Positions 26,678 through 35,197 of a DNA stretch of 64,000 nt are shown one piece after another. Numbering within the stretch: the stretch's first letter is position 1; each line of letters starts with the position of its first letter. The notes below the pieces were generated by a model, which was not told the DNA's origin, made no database searches, and saw nothing but the letters and a program-made list of their open reading frames with translations. A program made the position numbers and the translations under genes. Origin of the DNA: Myxococcus hansupus (GTDB taxonomy: Bacteria; Myxococcota; Myxococcia; Myxococcales; Myxococcaceae); NCBI RefSeq assembly GCF_000280925.3, contig NZ_CP012109.1:1876001-1940000 (forward strand). The letters are read 5' to 3'.

Positions 26678-27862
26678 ATGGCGAGTCAGAAATCCGCTCC
26701 GACCCGAGCCTCCTCCGCGAAGGCGAAGAAGACCTCCTCACGCACGCCTGCTTCCACGGCGAAGAAGCAGGGCGCGGCGCTGCCTGTGTCGCTCGAAAGC
26801 GCGTGGCAGGACCTGGAGGCGCGGCTGGTGGGCGCCTGGGGGCCCGACGCCGCGGGGCAGTACGCATCGGAGCTCGAGCCCATGCACATGTCCTTCGAGC
26901 ATGCGCCCGATCTGACGCCGCTGCTGCCGGAGGCGTACCTGCGATTCGTCGAGGCGGTGGGGTACCGCTGGGTGTCGACGGGGAAGAAGGGACTGGCGTT
27001 TCTTCCCCCACGCTGGCGCCTCCAGGCCTCACAAGGCATGGGCGAGCCAGGCCGCCAATGGACGACGGTCCGCGAGGAGCGTGAAGCGGGCGTGCACACC
27101 TACCGCTTCGTGATGTTCGCGTCGGAGGACCTCAACGACACCAATGGATACTGCTTCGGCAAGAGCGCGAGCGACGACGCCCTGGTCGTCTGGTCCGTGG
27201 AGGACAGCTTGCCCACGCTCGAATTGGGGACCTTCGCGTCGTGGCTCACCAAGAAGCTGGCGGCGCTGAACAAGGTCGCTCCCCCGAAGCCGGGAAGCAA
27301 GCGCGCCGCTTCTCCGGGGGATCCGCTGAACTTGATGATGGAGTCACTCGGTGAGGCCGCCGCGAAGTTTCGCGACCAGGGGGCCTCGGCCATCCTGGGC
27401 ACCTTTCCCCGGGACACGAAGGACATCTTCCTGCTGGGCCGGACGCTCGGCGTGGTTCCAGAGATGATGGGCGAGTTCTCCGAGCTGGAGCACCTGACGC
27501 TGAAGCACGCGCGGCTGACGCAGGTGTCGGGTGCGCTGGTTCGGCTGACGAAGCTGAAGCGGCTCGACCTCTCCTGGAACCCGGGGCTGGAGACGCTCCC
27601 CCCAGAGCTCGGGCACATGGACGCCTTGGAGTCGCTCCTCTTGGACAACACGGGCGTCCACACCCTTCCCGAGACATGGGGGCGGCTTGTTCGCTTGAAG
27701 TATCTGGGCCTGAAGGCCACGCCCATGACGACGCTGCCGTCATGGCTGTACGGGCTGCGCGGCCTCAAGCACCTGGATCTCCACCAGACTTCCATCCCGA
27801 AGGAGGAGGTCGAGGCCTTGAGGGCGGCGCTCCCCGACTGCAACGTGGGTTTCCGTCCCTGA
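26678..27862 (+). CDS. SUKH-like protein with leucine-rich repeats
   Basis: 394 residues. A Lys/Ser-rich N-terminal tail (~30 residues) is followed by a SUKH-like domain (LLPEAYLRFVEAVGYRWVS, TYRFVMFASEDLNDTNGYCF, ALVVWSVED) to about residue 210. From residue ~250 there are five or six leucine-rich repeats: LEHLTLKHARLTQVSGALVR, LKRLDLSWNPGLETLPPELG, LESLLLDNTGVHTLPETWGR, LKYLGLKATPMTTLPSWLYG, LKHLDLHQTSIP. LRRs mediate protein binding. The combination suggests a cytoplasmic immunity or recognition protein. It follows the other SUKH-like gene by 65 bases and may share its transcript. Confidence 0.75.
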   Translation: MASQKSAPTRASSAKAKKTSSRTPASTAKKQGAALPVSLESAWQDLEARLVGAWGPDAAGQYASELEPMHMSFEHAPDLTPLLPEAYLRFVEAVGYRWVSTGKKGLAFLPPRWRLQASQGMGEPGRQWTTVREEREAGVHTYRFVMFASEDLNDTNGYCFGKSASDDALVVWSVEDSLPTLELGTFASWLTKKLAALNKVAPPKPGSKRAASPGDPLNLMMESLGEAAAKFRDQGASAILGTFPRDTKDIFLLGRTLGVVPEMMGEFSELEHLTLKHARLTQVSGALVRLTKLKRLDLSWNPGLETLPPELGHMDALESLLLDNTGVHTLPETWGRLVRLKYLGLKATPMTTLPSWLYGLRGLKHLDLHQTSIPKEEVEALRAALPDCNVGFRP

Positions 27863-27976
27863 AGTCACGCAGGCGTGCGCCAGCCTCTCGGTTCGCGGGG
27901 CGGCTCCCTGTCCGCCATCTCCAGGAGGGCAGCGCCTTCGAGCAATGACACGGCTCATGACTGGCGATTATTCCTC

Positions 27977-27994
27977 CCCGCCATTCATGGCGGG
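27977..27994 (+). promoter_or_regulatory. Hairpin beside the translation start of the BNR protein
   Basis: CCCGCCA-TTCA-TGGCGGG, a perfect 7-bp stem with a tetraloop, ends 14 bases before the ATG at 28009 and abuts the AAGGGGCAGGGG ribosome-binding stretch. It is placed to affect transcript stability or ribosome access; no ligand-binding structure is apparent. Confidence 0.3.
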
Positions 27995-28008
27995 AAGGGG
28001 CAGGGGAC

Positions 28009-29349
28009 ATGGCGGGTCGGAGACGCACGCGGGGGGCCGGGGGCTGGGGATGGCTGTGGGGCGCGCTGATGCTGTCCTGGACGGTGGCGGCGCAGCAGCC
28101 TCCGCCTCCCTTCAATGAAGCCTTCGGGCCGGCGCTGAACCTGAGCGAGACGCCCACCTTCAATTTCGAGTTCCAGGTGGCGGTCTCTGGGAGCAACGTC
28201 TACGTCGTCTGGAGTGACACGCCCTCCGCGGACCTCACCCACGTCTACCTGCGTCGGAGTTCCGACCAGGGAAAGACGTTCGACCCGCCCCAACTCCTGA
28301 GCAGCGGTGTCCGCCCCGCCTACCTGCCCGCCGTGGCCGCTGCGGGCAAGAAGGTCTACGTCGCCTGGCGAGAGCAGGGCATCCAGTTTCGCGCGAGCCA
28401 CGACCACGGCAGGACGTTCGCGCCGCCCCAATTGCTGGCTGCGGACGGAATCTCCCCGCGGGTCGCCGCGGAGAACAGCGACGTGTATGTGACGTGGGCC
28501 GTTCCGCTGGGGATACGGGCCGTCCACCAACACCTCCGAGCGAGCCACGACAGGGGGCTGAGTTTCGGCCCCGCACTGTCCATGGATGATGGTCATGGCA
28601 TTGGCGTGACGGAGATGACCGCGTTGAACAACCGCGTCTACCTGGTGGGAGACGATGTGGGCGTGGACGACCGGCCCGACGTCTACGTCCGGACCCGTTC
28701 CCTGGAAGAGGCCGCATTCACGCCTCGGTTCAATCTCAGCGCCGACGAAGGGCCGGGCCAGCCCTCCGTGCTCGCCCGCATCGCGGTGAAGGACCAGCGG
28801 GTCCACGTCGTCTGGGAAGAATGTGACGACCTCTTTCCGAGCACCTGCTCCATCCTCTACCGTCGCAGCACGGACCGGGGTTCCTCCTTCGGGCCCGTCC
28901 AACGCCTGAGTGCGGGCAAGGGGCTCGCGCTCGCCCCCGACCTGGAAGTATCGGGCGCGCATGTCTTCGTGGCCTGGCAGGACAATGCCGCTGGCAACTT
29001 CGACATCGTCCTGCGCGTCAGCGATGACCACGGGGGCGCGTTCTCCAAGCCGCGAAACCTGAGCAACACGCCAGGGTACTCCGGAGCCGTCAGCCTCTCC
29101 GCGGCGGATTCGATTGTGCGCGTCGTCTGGGAGGACGCCGCGGGCGGCTCGCTCGATGTCTTCTACCGGGCCAGCGGGGACCTGGGCTCCACCTTCAGTC
29201 CCGTCAAGAACCTGAGCAGCAGCCCCACTCGCTCCGCCGCGCCAAGAGTGCTCGCGTCCCGTGGTGGCTCGCATGGGTACGTGGGCTGGTTGGAGGAGCT
29301 GTCCTTCGAGAACACCGACGTCTTCTTCAGACGTGTCGAAGTGAAGTAG
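28009..29349 (+). CDS. Secreted BNR/sialidase-like repeat protein
   Basis: 446 residues. The N-terminal signal follows an Arg-rich start (GWLWGALMLSWTVAAQ). The body contains repeated BNR/Asp-box units: SSDQGKTFDPP, ASHDHGRTFAPP, ASHDRGLSFGP, STDRGSSFGP, SDDHGGAFSKP, ASGDLGSTFSP, each following a YVVWSD- or VYVAWRE-like strand. This indicates a six-bladed beta-propeller. The catalytic Arg triad and Tyr/Glu of true sialidases are not evident, so it may be a carbohydrate-binding or structural propeller. Extracellular or periplasmic. Confidence 0.8.
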   Translation: MAGRRRTRGAGGWGWLWGALMLSWTVAAQQPPPPFNEAFGPALNLSETPTFNFEFQVAVSGSNVYVVWSDTPSADLTHVYLRRSSDQGKTFDPPQLLSSGVRPAYLPAVAAAGKKVYVAWREQGIQFRASHDHGRTFAPPQLLAADGISPRVAAENSDVYVTWAVPLGIRAVHQHLRASHDRGLSFGPALSMDDGHGIGVTEMTALNNRVYLVGDDVGVDDRPDVYVRTRSLEEAAFTPRFNLSADEGPGQPSVLARIAVKDQRVHVVWEECDDLFPSTCSILYRRSTDRGSSFGPVQRLSAGKGLALAPDLEVSGAHVFVAWQDNAAGNFDIVLRVSDDHGGAFSKPRNLSNTPGYSGAVSLSAADSIVRVVWEDAAGGSLDVFYRASGDLGSTFSPVKNLSSSPTRSAAPRVLASRGGSHGYVGWLEELSFENTDVFFRRVEVK

Positions 29350-29456
29350 GCACCGCGCGGTCTTCCGCGTTCAACGAGCGTCGTCACGGAACGCGCGCGC
29401 GTCGCCATGGAACGCGGCCGGCTGGGCCCGCGAGGACGCTCTCTCCGTGGGGGTGA

Positions 29457-29849
29457 GTGGTACGCCAGGTGCAATGGCTTCGAGCCGTGCTGACCATTCG
29501 CGACACCCAGTTCCAGTCACTGTCACTGGACCTCCAGCTCCGAAATCCACGCCCCTACCTCGACCATCTGCGACAGCGTCATCCGGAGTGGGTGGCGGAG
29601 CACGACGACGCCGAGGCGCTCGAGTTGGTCCGTGGCGCCGTGCGGAGCGCCCACGGCTACGCGCTCTCGTCCACGCGCGACGTCTGCCGGTTCCTCGACC
29701 TGGTCGTCATCTTTGGCGCTGACTGGAGTGGGGAGGCGCATGCCTGGCTCCACGAGGCGCTCGTCGGGTCCACATCAGAAACCGCTCCTCGCCGGTTGGG
29801 GCGGCTGCTTCAGCAGGCGATGCACCGGCTCGAAGCGGCGGCTGCGTGA
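29457..29849 (+). CDS. Small protein of a type VI-cassette-associated family
   Basis: 130 residues; start GTG at 29457 with GGGGGTGA before it. VLTIRDTQFQSL at the start and ALSSTRDVCRFLDLVVIFGADW in the middle match, from recall, a family of small helical proteins that begin M-L-T-I-R and carry a xERDVxRFxDL motif. They are encoded first in operons with putative type VI effectors. Function unknown; possibly a chaperone or adaptor. It is the first gene of a three-gene unit, with 10 bases to the next start. Confidence 0.6.
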   Translation: MVRQVQWLRAVLTIRDTQFQSLSLDLQLRNPRPYLDHLRQRHPEWVAEHDDAEALELVRGAVRSAHGYALSSTRDVCRFLDLVVIFGADWSGEAHAWLHEALVGSTSETAPRRLGRLLQQAMHRLEAAAA

Positions 29850-29859
29850 CGGAGGCGCC

Positions 29860-31188
29860 ATGAATCTCGACAGCGCCATCCCCGTCTCCCCCGCGTTGAA
29901 GGCGCTCGCGAAGTCCGCGGAGGACGACGGGCGCGGGGACGAGCCCGCTGTCACGCCGTGCCCCTTCGCTCCGAAGGAGAAGGCGCCGCTGCGCTTCCTG
30001 CTCTGGCACCTCCACCAGCTCGGGGGCGGCTTTCATCGTCCCGTCGTGCGTCCGGACGTCGCCATCGAGGCCTATGCCACGCTCGTGCACCGGTTGAAGC
30101 TCGACATCTGCATCCTCCCGGGGCTGACGCGAACGGTGGGGGCGCGCGCGACCGTCGTGAAGACCGACCTCGCGGGGCGTGTGCAGCTCGTCATGGAGGA
30201 CGCGGTGGAGGACACCGGGGCGCGAGAGGTGCTGCGCATCCTCCAGCAGTTGAAGGACTTGGACCCCAGCGGGGGCTGGCAGGCGCGGTTCCTGACGTCC
30301 GACGTGGATGGGAAGTACGTCTACCTCTCCGACAGCACCACGTGCGTCTTGTTCCGCGGTGCGGAAGGCCTCACCCTCTCCAAGCTCGACGTCGTCGACT
30401 CCCGCCGGGTTCCTTCACTGGGACTGACCGGGAAGCTCCTGTGCGCGACGTTCCAGTCGAAAGCACACGCCGCGGAGCCTGTTCATGTCATGGCCCCGCT
30501 CGGCGCCATCCATGAGGGTGACCTCACGGAGGAGGGCGGGACGGCGCCTCCAACCCCTGCTCCCAAGGCGACCCGCTCCGCGCCTGAGTCATCGCTGGTG
30601 GCCCTCTCCGCGCCAACGGACCTGTTGTCGGACCGGGCTGCCTTCAACCAGTTCCGTTCGGAGATGGAGGCCCTCTACCAGCTTCCTCCCCAGGAGGGGT
30701 CGGTGCTGCGGGACGACCCTTGGAAGTCGATTCCAGAGGCGCAGGCAGGGCTGCTGGCGAACTTCTCCGCCGTGGCGCTCGACAACGTGCTCCTGCAGAA
30801 CGAGCACATGCACTGGGACGCGATGGAGCTTCCCAAGCACCCTGAGAATCTGAAGGAAGTGGCGGGGGCGCTCGCGGACACGCTGCTGCCCTGCTTCGCC
30901 GCGGTGGACGCGCCTCCTCGCGTCGAGGAGCTCCGGGTCGTGGACCTCGTGCGTGCCGCGCTCTCCGCGCAGCGGTTGAGCGTGCTCGACGCCGAGGGCG
31001 AAGCGCGCGGTGACAACCCGCTTCCTTCCGAGGACTCGCTGCTCGTGGGCCCGCGAGAGCGTTTCCAATCCGAGACGGAGCGACCGCCGCGCGAGGCAAC
31101 GCCCGTCAACGAACTGGCGGAGTGCCGCTATTTCAGCGCCGCGCTCTCCACGCACTGGCCTGTCGTCGCGCAACTGCGCTGGCCCTGA
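29860..31188 (+). CDS. Unknown protein, second gene of effector-like cassette
   Basis: 442 residues from the ATG at 29860, with GGAGG four bases before it. No signal peptide or membrane segment. Residues ~45-190 (LKLDICILPGLTRT ... VLRILQQLKDLDPSGGW ... GKYVYLSDSTTCVLFRG) have the strand/helix order of endonuclease/exonuclease/phosphatase folds, but the usual Gln-Glu is Pro-Gly here, so any resemblance would be to an inactive member; low certainty. A Pro/Ala/Thr linker near 225-245 separates a helical second half that carries QNEHMHWD. Its place between a small type VI-linked protein and a giant multidomain protein suggests an accessory role. Confidence 0.6.
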   Translation: MNLDSAIPVSPALKALAKSAEDDGRGDEPAVTPCPFAPKEKAPLRFLLWHLHQLGGGFHRPVVRPDVAIEAYATLVHRLKLDICILPGLTRTVGARATVVKTDLAGRVQLVMEDAVEDTGAREVLRILQQLKDLDPSGGWQARFLTSDVDGKYVYLSDSTTCVLFRGAEGLTLSKLDVVDSRRVPSLGLTGKLLCATFQSKAHAAEPVHVMAPLGAIHEGDLTEEGGTAPPTPAPKATRSAPESSLVALSAPTDLLSDRAAFNQFRSEMEALYQLPPQEGSVLRDDPWKSIPEAQAGLLANFSAVALDNVLLQNEHMHWDAMELPKHPENLKEVAGALADTLLPCFAAVDAPPRVEELRVVDLVRAALSAQRLSVLDAEGEARGDNPLPSEDSLLVGPRERFQSETERPPREATPVNELAECRYFSAALSTHWPVVAQLRWP

Positions 31189-31211
31189 CCCTCCTTGAGG
31201 CTTCGAGAACC

Positions 31212-34200
31212 ATGGCTCCGTACAAGGCAAACAAGCAGAAGTGGTACACGGAGAAATTCAATTTTCCCTGGCTCGAAGACGGCGGAGACGAGAAGGCCAG
31301 CCTCGTGAAGGAAGAGGTGGGGGAGGTGGAAGGGAAGACAGTCCACCTCACTGTCTTCAAAACCACCTGGGCCTACCGCTTCCAGCATCATCATGGCGTG
31401 GAGACCATCTTCGACCGCATCTTCGGCAGCGGTACCGGCGGCGTCCACGTCACGTTGGAGCTGGGGGATGACGGCGAGGCGAGCGAGGAGGGCATCCACT
31501 GCTACGTCGGCGGTCCGAACCAGGGACGCACCGAAGCGGAAATCTTGGCGTTGCAGGTGTTGCTGGACGCGGAGGTGACGCTGTTGAAGGCAGCCATCCA
31601 GACCGCCCTGACCGAATACGACGAGTTCCAATGGGAGCGCTGTGACAAACCGGACGACGCCTTCGGTTTCCTGGCCTGCGACACCCGCCAGGATGGCTTC
31701 GAGTTGCTCGCGCGCATCGTGTCCGCGCGCCACGGCATGAAGGTGGTGTACCCGTCCCAGTCGGACCTGGCCCTGCTCTGGTCAACGCCTTCGTTGCACC
31801 CCCTGCAAGCGCTGCAGAATTGCCACCAGCGTCTGATTCGCGACGCCGTGCGAGGTCTGACGGCGGATGCGGCCTCGGCGAAGGAGGCCGAGGAGATGGG
31901 GAAGTACTTCTACTTCTCCCCGGGCATCCCGAAGGCCATGGGGTTGGCGAAGGATGCGCCTCCGGACACGCCCGCGGTGCTCGAGCAACTCGAGAGCACC
32001 TTGGCGAAGCTGGAGCGCGAACTGCCCACGCTCCCCAAGGATGTCAGCCCCCCTCACCTGGTGAAGGTCAACGACGCGCTCTGGCTCTTGCGCAAGGCCT
32101 TCGACTTGAGCGTGTCACCAGCGGATACAGCCAGTCCCACGGACCTCAAGATTCGGGCAAAGCGGTATCCGCCACTCGCGGACGTGGAGCGGCAACTCAA
32201 GGGTTTCACGAAGCAAATGGATGCGGCGGCCAAGGAGGACAAGCCCCAGGAGACACTGGAGGCGGTTCGAGCCCGGCTCTCACGCGCGCAGAAGAACCTC
32301 GTCCGCGCACATGCGGGCATGTGCAGCATCCAGAACTTCCACACCATCGAACCGTTCTACCTCTTCCGCCTCCTGGTGAAGTTCCAGGTGCAGTCGGAGA
32401 AGCCCATCGCGGCCGCGGACCGCACGAAGATCAGCAGCTCCCTGACAGGGGGCCTGCACAACAGCCCGCATATGTCCTGGCTCTTCACGTGGCTCCGAGA
32501 CCGGCTGGTGGTCCTGAACGCCGCGCTGGGCAAGGCTTGTTCGAAGAAGGGGCCTGTGTCGGAGAAGTGGCCCGAGGGAGAGCCCGCGGCGGTCTTCTAT
32601 CTCAAGGGGGGGCGGGCGGCGAAGTACCTCCAGGGGCGCGCCACGGAAGGGGAGAATGACTGGGACACGAACATCGTCATCAATCCCAACCTCAAAGCAG
32701 GCGACTGGTACCGGACGTTCCTCGAAGTGCACAACGCGGTGCTCACCTTCCTGGAGGAGTCCAAGCGGCTGTTCGCTGTCCGCGTCCATCAAAGAGATGC
32801 CTACGAAGGGATGACCAAGGCCCTGGCGGCGCTGGACAAGGCGGAGAAGGACCAGCGTGCCAAGGCCCACGAGACGGCCGAGGCAACGGTTGAAAGCCAC
32901 GAAGGGCGGATAACACCGCTGGGCCTCGGTGACGACGTCCTGATTTCCGATGAAGACCAGCGCCTCTATGAAGAGGCCATGAATCAGCTCAAGGCGCTGG
33001 CCCTTTCGGACCGCATGCGCAACGAAGAGACGGGCTCCCTGCTGGAGGAACTGGAGAAGGAGAACTGCAAGGCGGAGCTCATCGACATTGGAATTCCCCG
33101 CCGGGACACCGTGGAGGCCTTCGAGCAGTGGTTCAACGTCTGCTCGCGCGTCATCGTCCGGGAGCAAATCCCCATCCCCGGGCATCTCTATTATCTGGCG
33201 GAGTTCGTGACGATGATTCGCGAGGCCTTCATGGATGCGAGCATCTCCATCCGGAAGATCCCCATCCGGGTGGAGCGGCTGGTGGAGATCCTCATCATGT
33301 TGTCCGCGGACCTCGACGAACTGGTGGCCGAGGAGAAGGCGCACGTCCCGCTGATGTTGGCCTCCTCGGTCTCCGAGGTCGGGAAACTCCCCCTGCACTT
33401 GCGCCGCCTGCTCACGGTCCTCCTCAAGCAGCTCGCGGATGCCTATGAGTTGGCGGAGGACCCCGACCTGGCCAGGTGCTTCGACACGACGTTCAAGACC
33501 GCGCTCCCCCTTCGTGCGGCCAAGGCGACGTATCCCGACGCCTTGAAGAAATCGATCGCCGCGCATGCGCCGTACACCGGTGATGCGAAGAACAAGGAGG
33601 TGGCGGACGCGATTGGTTTCGTCCAGTGGATGGCGGAGACCTATGGCGCGCACCTCAAGAATGCGCGAGCCCAGTTCATCGAGAAGCAGCGCAACTGGTT
33701 CGTCCACTTCATCAAGGCCATCTACACGGGCTCCATCTTCGCGCTGGGCGAAAACCTCCAGGTGCAGTTCGGCGTGACGGGCGCGTTCGCGGCGCAGTTG
33801 CATGCGAAGTACGGGCGGTTCGACCGGATGGCGGAGCTGGAGCCCGTGAAGCGGGTGGACATCAAGCTCTACTGCACGCCAGGGCCAAAGCCGGGCGCCA
33901 AGGTCGATGCGGGCACCGTGCTGGAGCTCATCGAGCCCATCATTGCCACGTACCTCGAGAACACCATGACGAAGGCTCCCCATTACCATCTCATCCGAGG
34001 GGCGCCGGGAACGCTCTACTTCCAATGGCCGGAGGCGGTGAAGTTCGCGGATGGGGTGGAGTACAAGCCCATCGTGATGAAGCTCTCCGTGGAAGCCTGC
34101 GAAGAGAGCTGGCCCCAGTTGGCCTTCATCGATGGGCTGCCGGTCCTCGGACTGAGGGACCTCATCTGGGAATACAAGCGCCGTGCGGGGCACGTGGAGG

Positions 34201-35177
34201 AGACGTTTACCCAGCGCTCCCTGAAGACGGCCATCGACGCGCTGATGGACATCCTGACGCGCTTCGAAACGCCCAGCTCGGAAGAGGCGTGGAGCCCCGC
34301 GCAGAAAGCCCCGGTGGTCGAGCAGCAAGCCTCCCCCCAGGAGGAGGGCGTCTTGGCCCCTGTCGTCGAGGACGTTCCGTGGACGCGCGTGAAGGTGCCA
34401 GGGTTGGACTTCGTTCCGCAGAAGAAGTCCAACTGGTGCTGGGCGGCCACCAGCCTGATGATGCGGAAGTTCTACCTGAAGGACAAAAGCACGCTCGAGG
34501 ACCTCGTGCGGGAGGTCTATTCCGGGCTGGAGGACGAGCAGAGCTCGCTACGCCTCGACCGGCTCAAGCCCAAGGGGAAGGTCGAGGGACGCATCCTTTC
34601 GTGGGAGGACATCAAGGCGCAGCTCGACGCGAAGAAGCCCTTCATCGTTGCCAAGGCCGGGCACTACTGGGTCTGTCATGGCTACGAGGAGCGCCTCGCG
34701 GAGAAGCATCTCCTCTACTGGGACCCCCTGCCCACGGACACCGGCAGGCAGGCTCACATGAACTACGCCCAGTACCAGGCGCACATGTTGGCCGGTGGCG
34801 CCACGGCCCATGATTTCGAGGTAGCGCCCTTGAAGGTGCTCATCCCCTGCGAAATCGACCCGAAGAGCTACAAGCAGGACAGCCAGAAGTTGTACCTGCG
34901 TCCGGTGGTCAACCGGCTCCATGTGGCGAACTCGGAGTTTCGCGTCCGCCACGCCAAGAACTCGAAGGGCGAACTGGGCGCTATCATCAAAACCGTCTCG
35001 TTCATGGGCCTGCCCGCTGAGTTCGAATGGGACATGACCGTGGACCCGGCACACTGGGGCGATAACGTGAAGCGGATGTCCGTCATGCTGGAGGTCGAGG
35101 CGACACTCAACCAGCTCCAGCGCCCTGAACTCCCGGGGAAGACGCAGATTGCCGTCGGCATCGAGAAGCCGGTGTAG
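31212..35177 (+). CDS. Giant protein with nucleotidyltransferase-like core and C39-like cysteine peptidase domain
   Basis: 1321 residues from the ATG at 31212 (23 bases after the previous stop); no signal peptide. There are four regions. (1) Residues 1-430: unknown, largely helical. (2) Residues ~440-1040: FYLKGGRAAKYL (Gly466-Gly467), then DWDTNIVI (Asp483, Asp485), the GG...DxD layout of pol-beta-type nucleotidyltransferases; later VEYKPIVMKLSVEAC and LPVLGLRDLIWEYKRRAG resemble the third-acid strand and the C-terminal helix of such folds. (3) Residues ~1060-1200: papain-like C39-type peptidase, SNWCWAATS (Cys1076), AKAGHYWVCHG (His1151), YWDPLP (Asp1171). (4) An unassigned tail of ~110 residues. 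It is probably a cytoplasm-loaded secreted toxin. No immunity gene follows on the same strand. Confidence 0.78.
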   Translation: MAPYKANKQKWYTEKFNFPWLEDGGDEKASLVKEEVGEVEGKTVHLTVFKTTWAYRFQHHHGVETIFDRIFGSGTGGVHVTLELGDDGEASEEGIHCYVGGPNQGRTEAEILALQVLLDAEVTLLKAAIQTALTEYDEFQWERCDKPDDAFGFLACDTRQDGFELLARIVSARHGMKVVYPSQSDLALLWSTPSLHPLQALQNCHQRLIRDAVRGLTADAASAKEAEEMGKYFYFSPGIPKAMGLAKDAPPDTPAVLEQLESTLAKLERELPTLPKDVSPPHLVKVNDALWLLRKAFDLSVSPADTASPTDLKIRAKRYPPLADVERQLKGFTKQMDAAAKEDKPQETLEAVRARLSRAQKNLVRAHAGMCSIQNFHTIEPFYLFRLLVKFQVQSEKPIAAADRTKISSSLTGGLHNSPHMSWLFTWLRDRLVVLNAALGKACSKKGPVSEKWPEGEPAAVFYLKGGRAAKYLQGRATEGENDWDTNIVINPNLKAGDWYRTFLEVHNAVLTFLEESKRLFAVRVHQRDAYEGMTKALAALDKAEKDQRAKAHETAEATVESHEGRITPLGLGDDVLISDEDQRLYEEAMNQLKALALSDRMRNEETGSLLEELEKENCKAELIDIGIPRRDTVEAFEQWFNVCSRVIVREQIPIPGHLYYLAEFVTMIREAFMDASISIRKIPIRVERLVEILIMLSADLDELVAEEKAHVPLMLASSVSEVGKLPLHLRRLLTVLLKQLADAYELAEDPDLARCFDTTFKTALPLRAAKATYPDALKKSIAAHAPYTGDAKNKEVADAIGFVQWMAETYGAHLKNARAQFIEKQRNWFVHFIKAIYTGSIFALGENLQVQFGVTGAFAAQLHAKYGRFDRMAELEPVKRVDIKLYCTPGPKPGAKVDAGTVLELIEPIIATYLENTMTKAPHYHLIRGAPGTLYFQWPEAVKFADGVEYKPIVMKLSVEACEESWPQLAFIDGLPVLGLRDLIWEYKRRAGHVEETFTQRSLKTAIDALMDILTRFETPSSEEAWSPAQKAPVVEQQASPQEEGVLAPVVEDVPWTRVKVPGLDFVPQKKSNWCWAATSLMMRKFYLKDKSTLEDLVREVYSGLEDEQSSLRLDRLKPKGKVEGRILSWEDIKAQLDAKKPFIVAKAGHYWVCHGYEERLAEKHLLYWDPLPTDTGRQAHMNYAQYQAHMLAGGATAHDFEVAPLKVLIPCEIDPKSYKQDSQKLYLRPVVNRLHVANSEFRVRHAKNSKGELGAIIKTVSFMGLPAEFEWDMTVDPAHWGDNVKRMSVMLEVEATLNQLQRPELPGKTQIAVGIEKPV

Positions 35178-35197
35178 CAAGGCGCCTCGTCTGTCAC

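Noticed and set aside
32280..34328. 682-codon open frame on the minus strand inside the giant effector-like gene
   Set aside because: Antisense shadow; the plus strand carries recognisable NTase-like and C39 motifs in one continuous frame.
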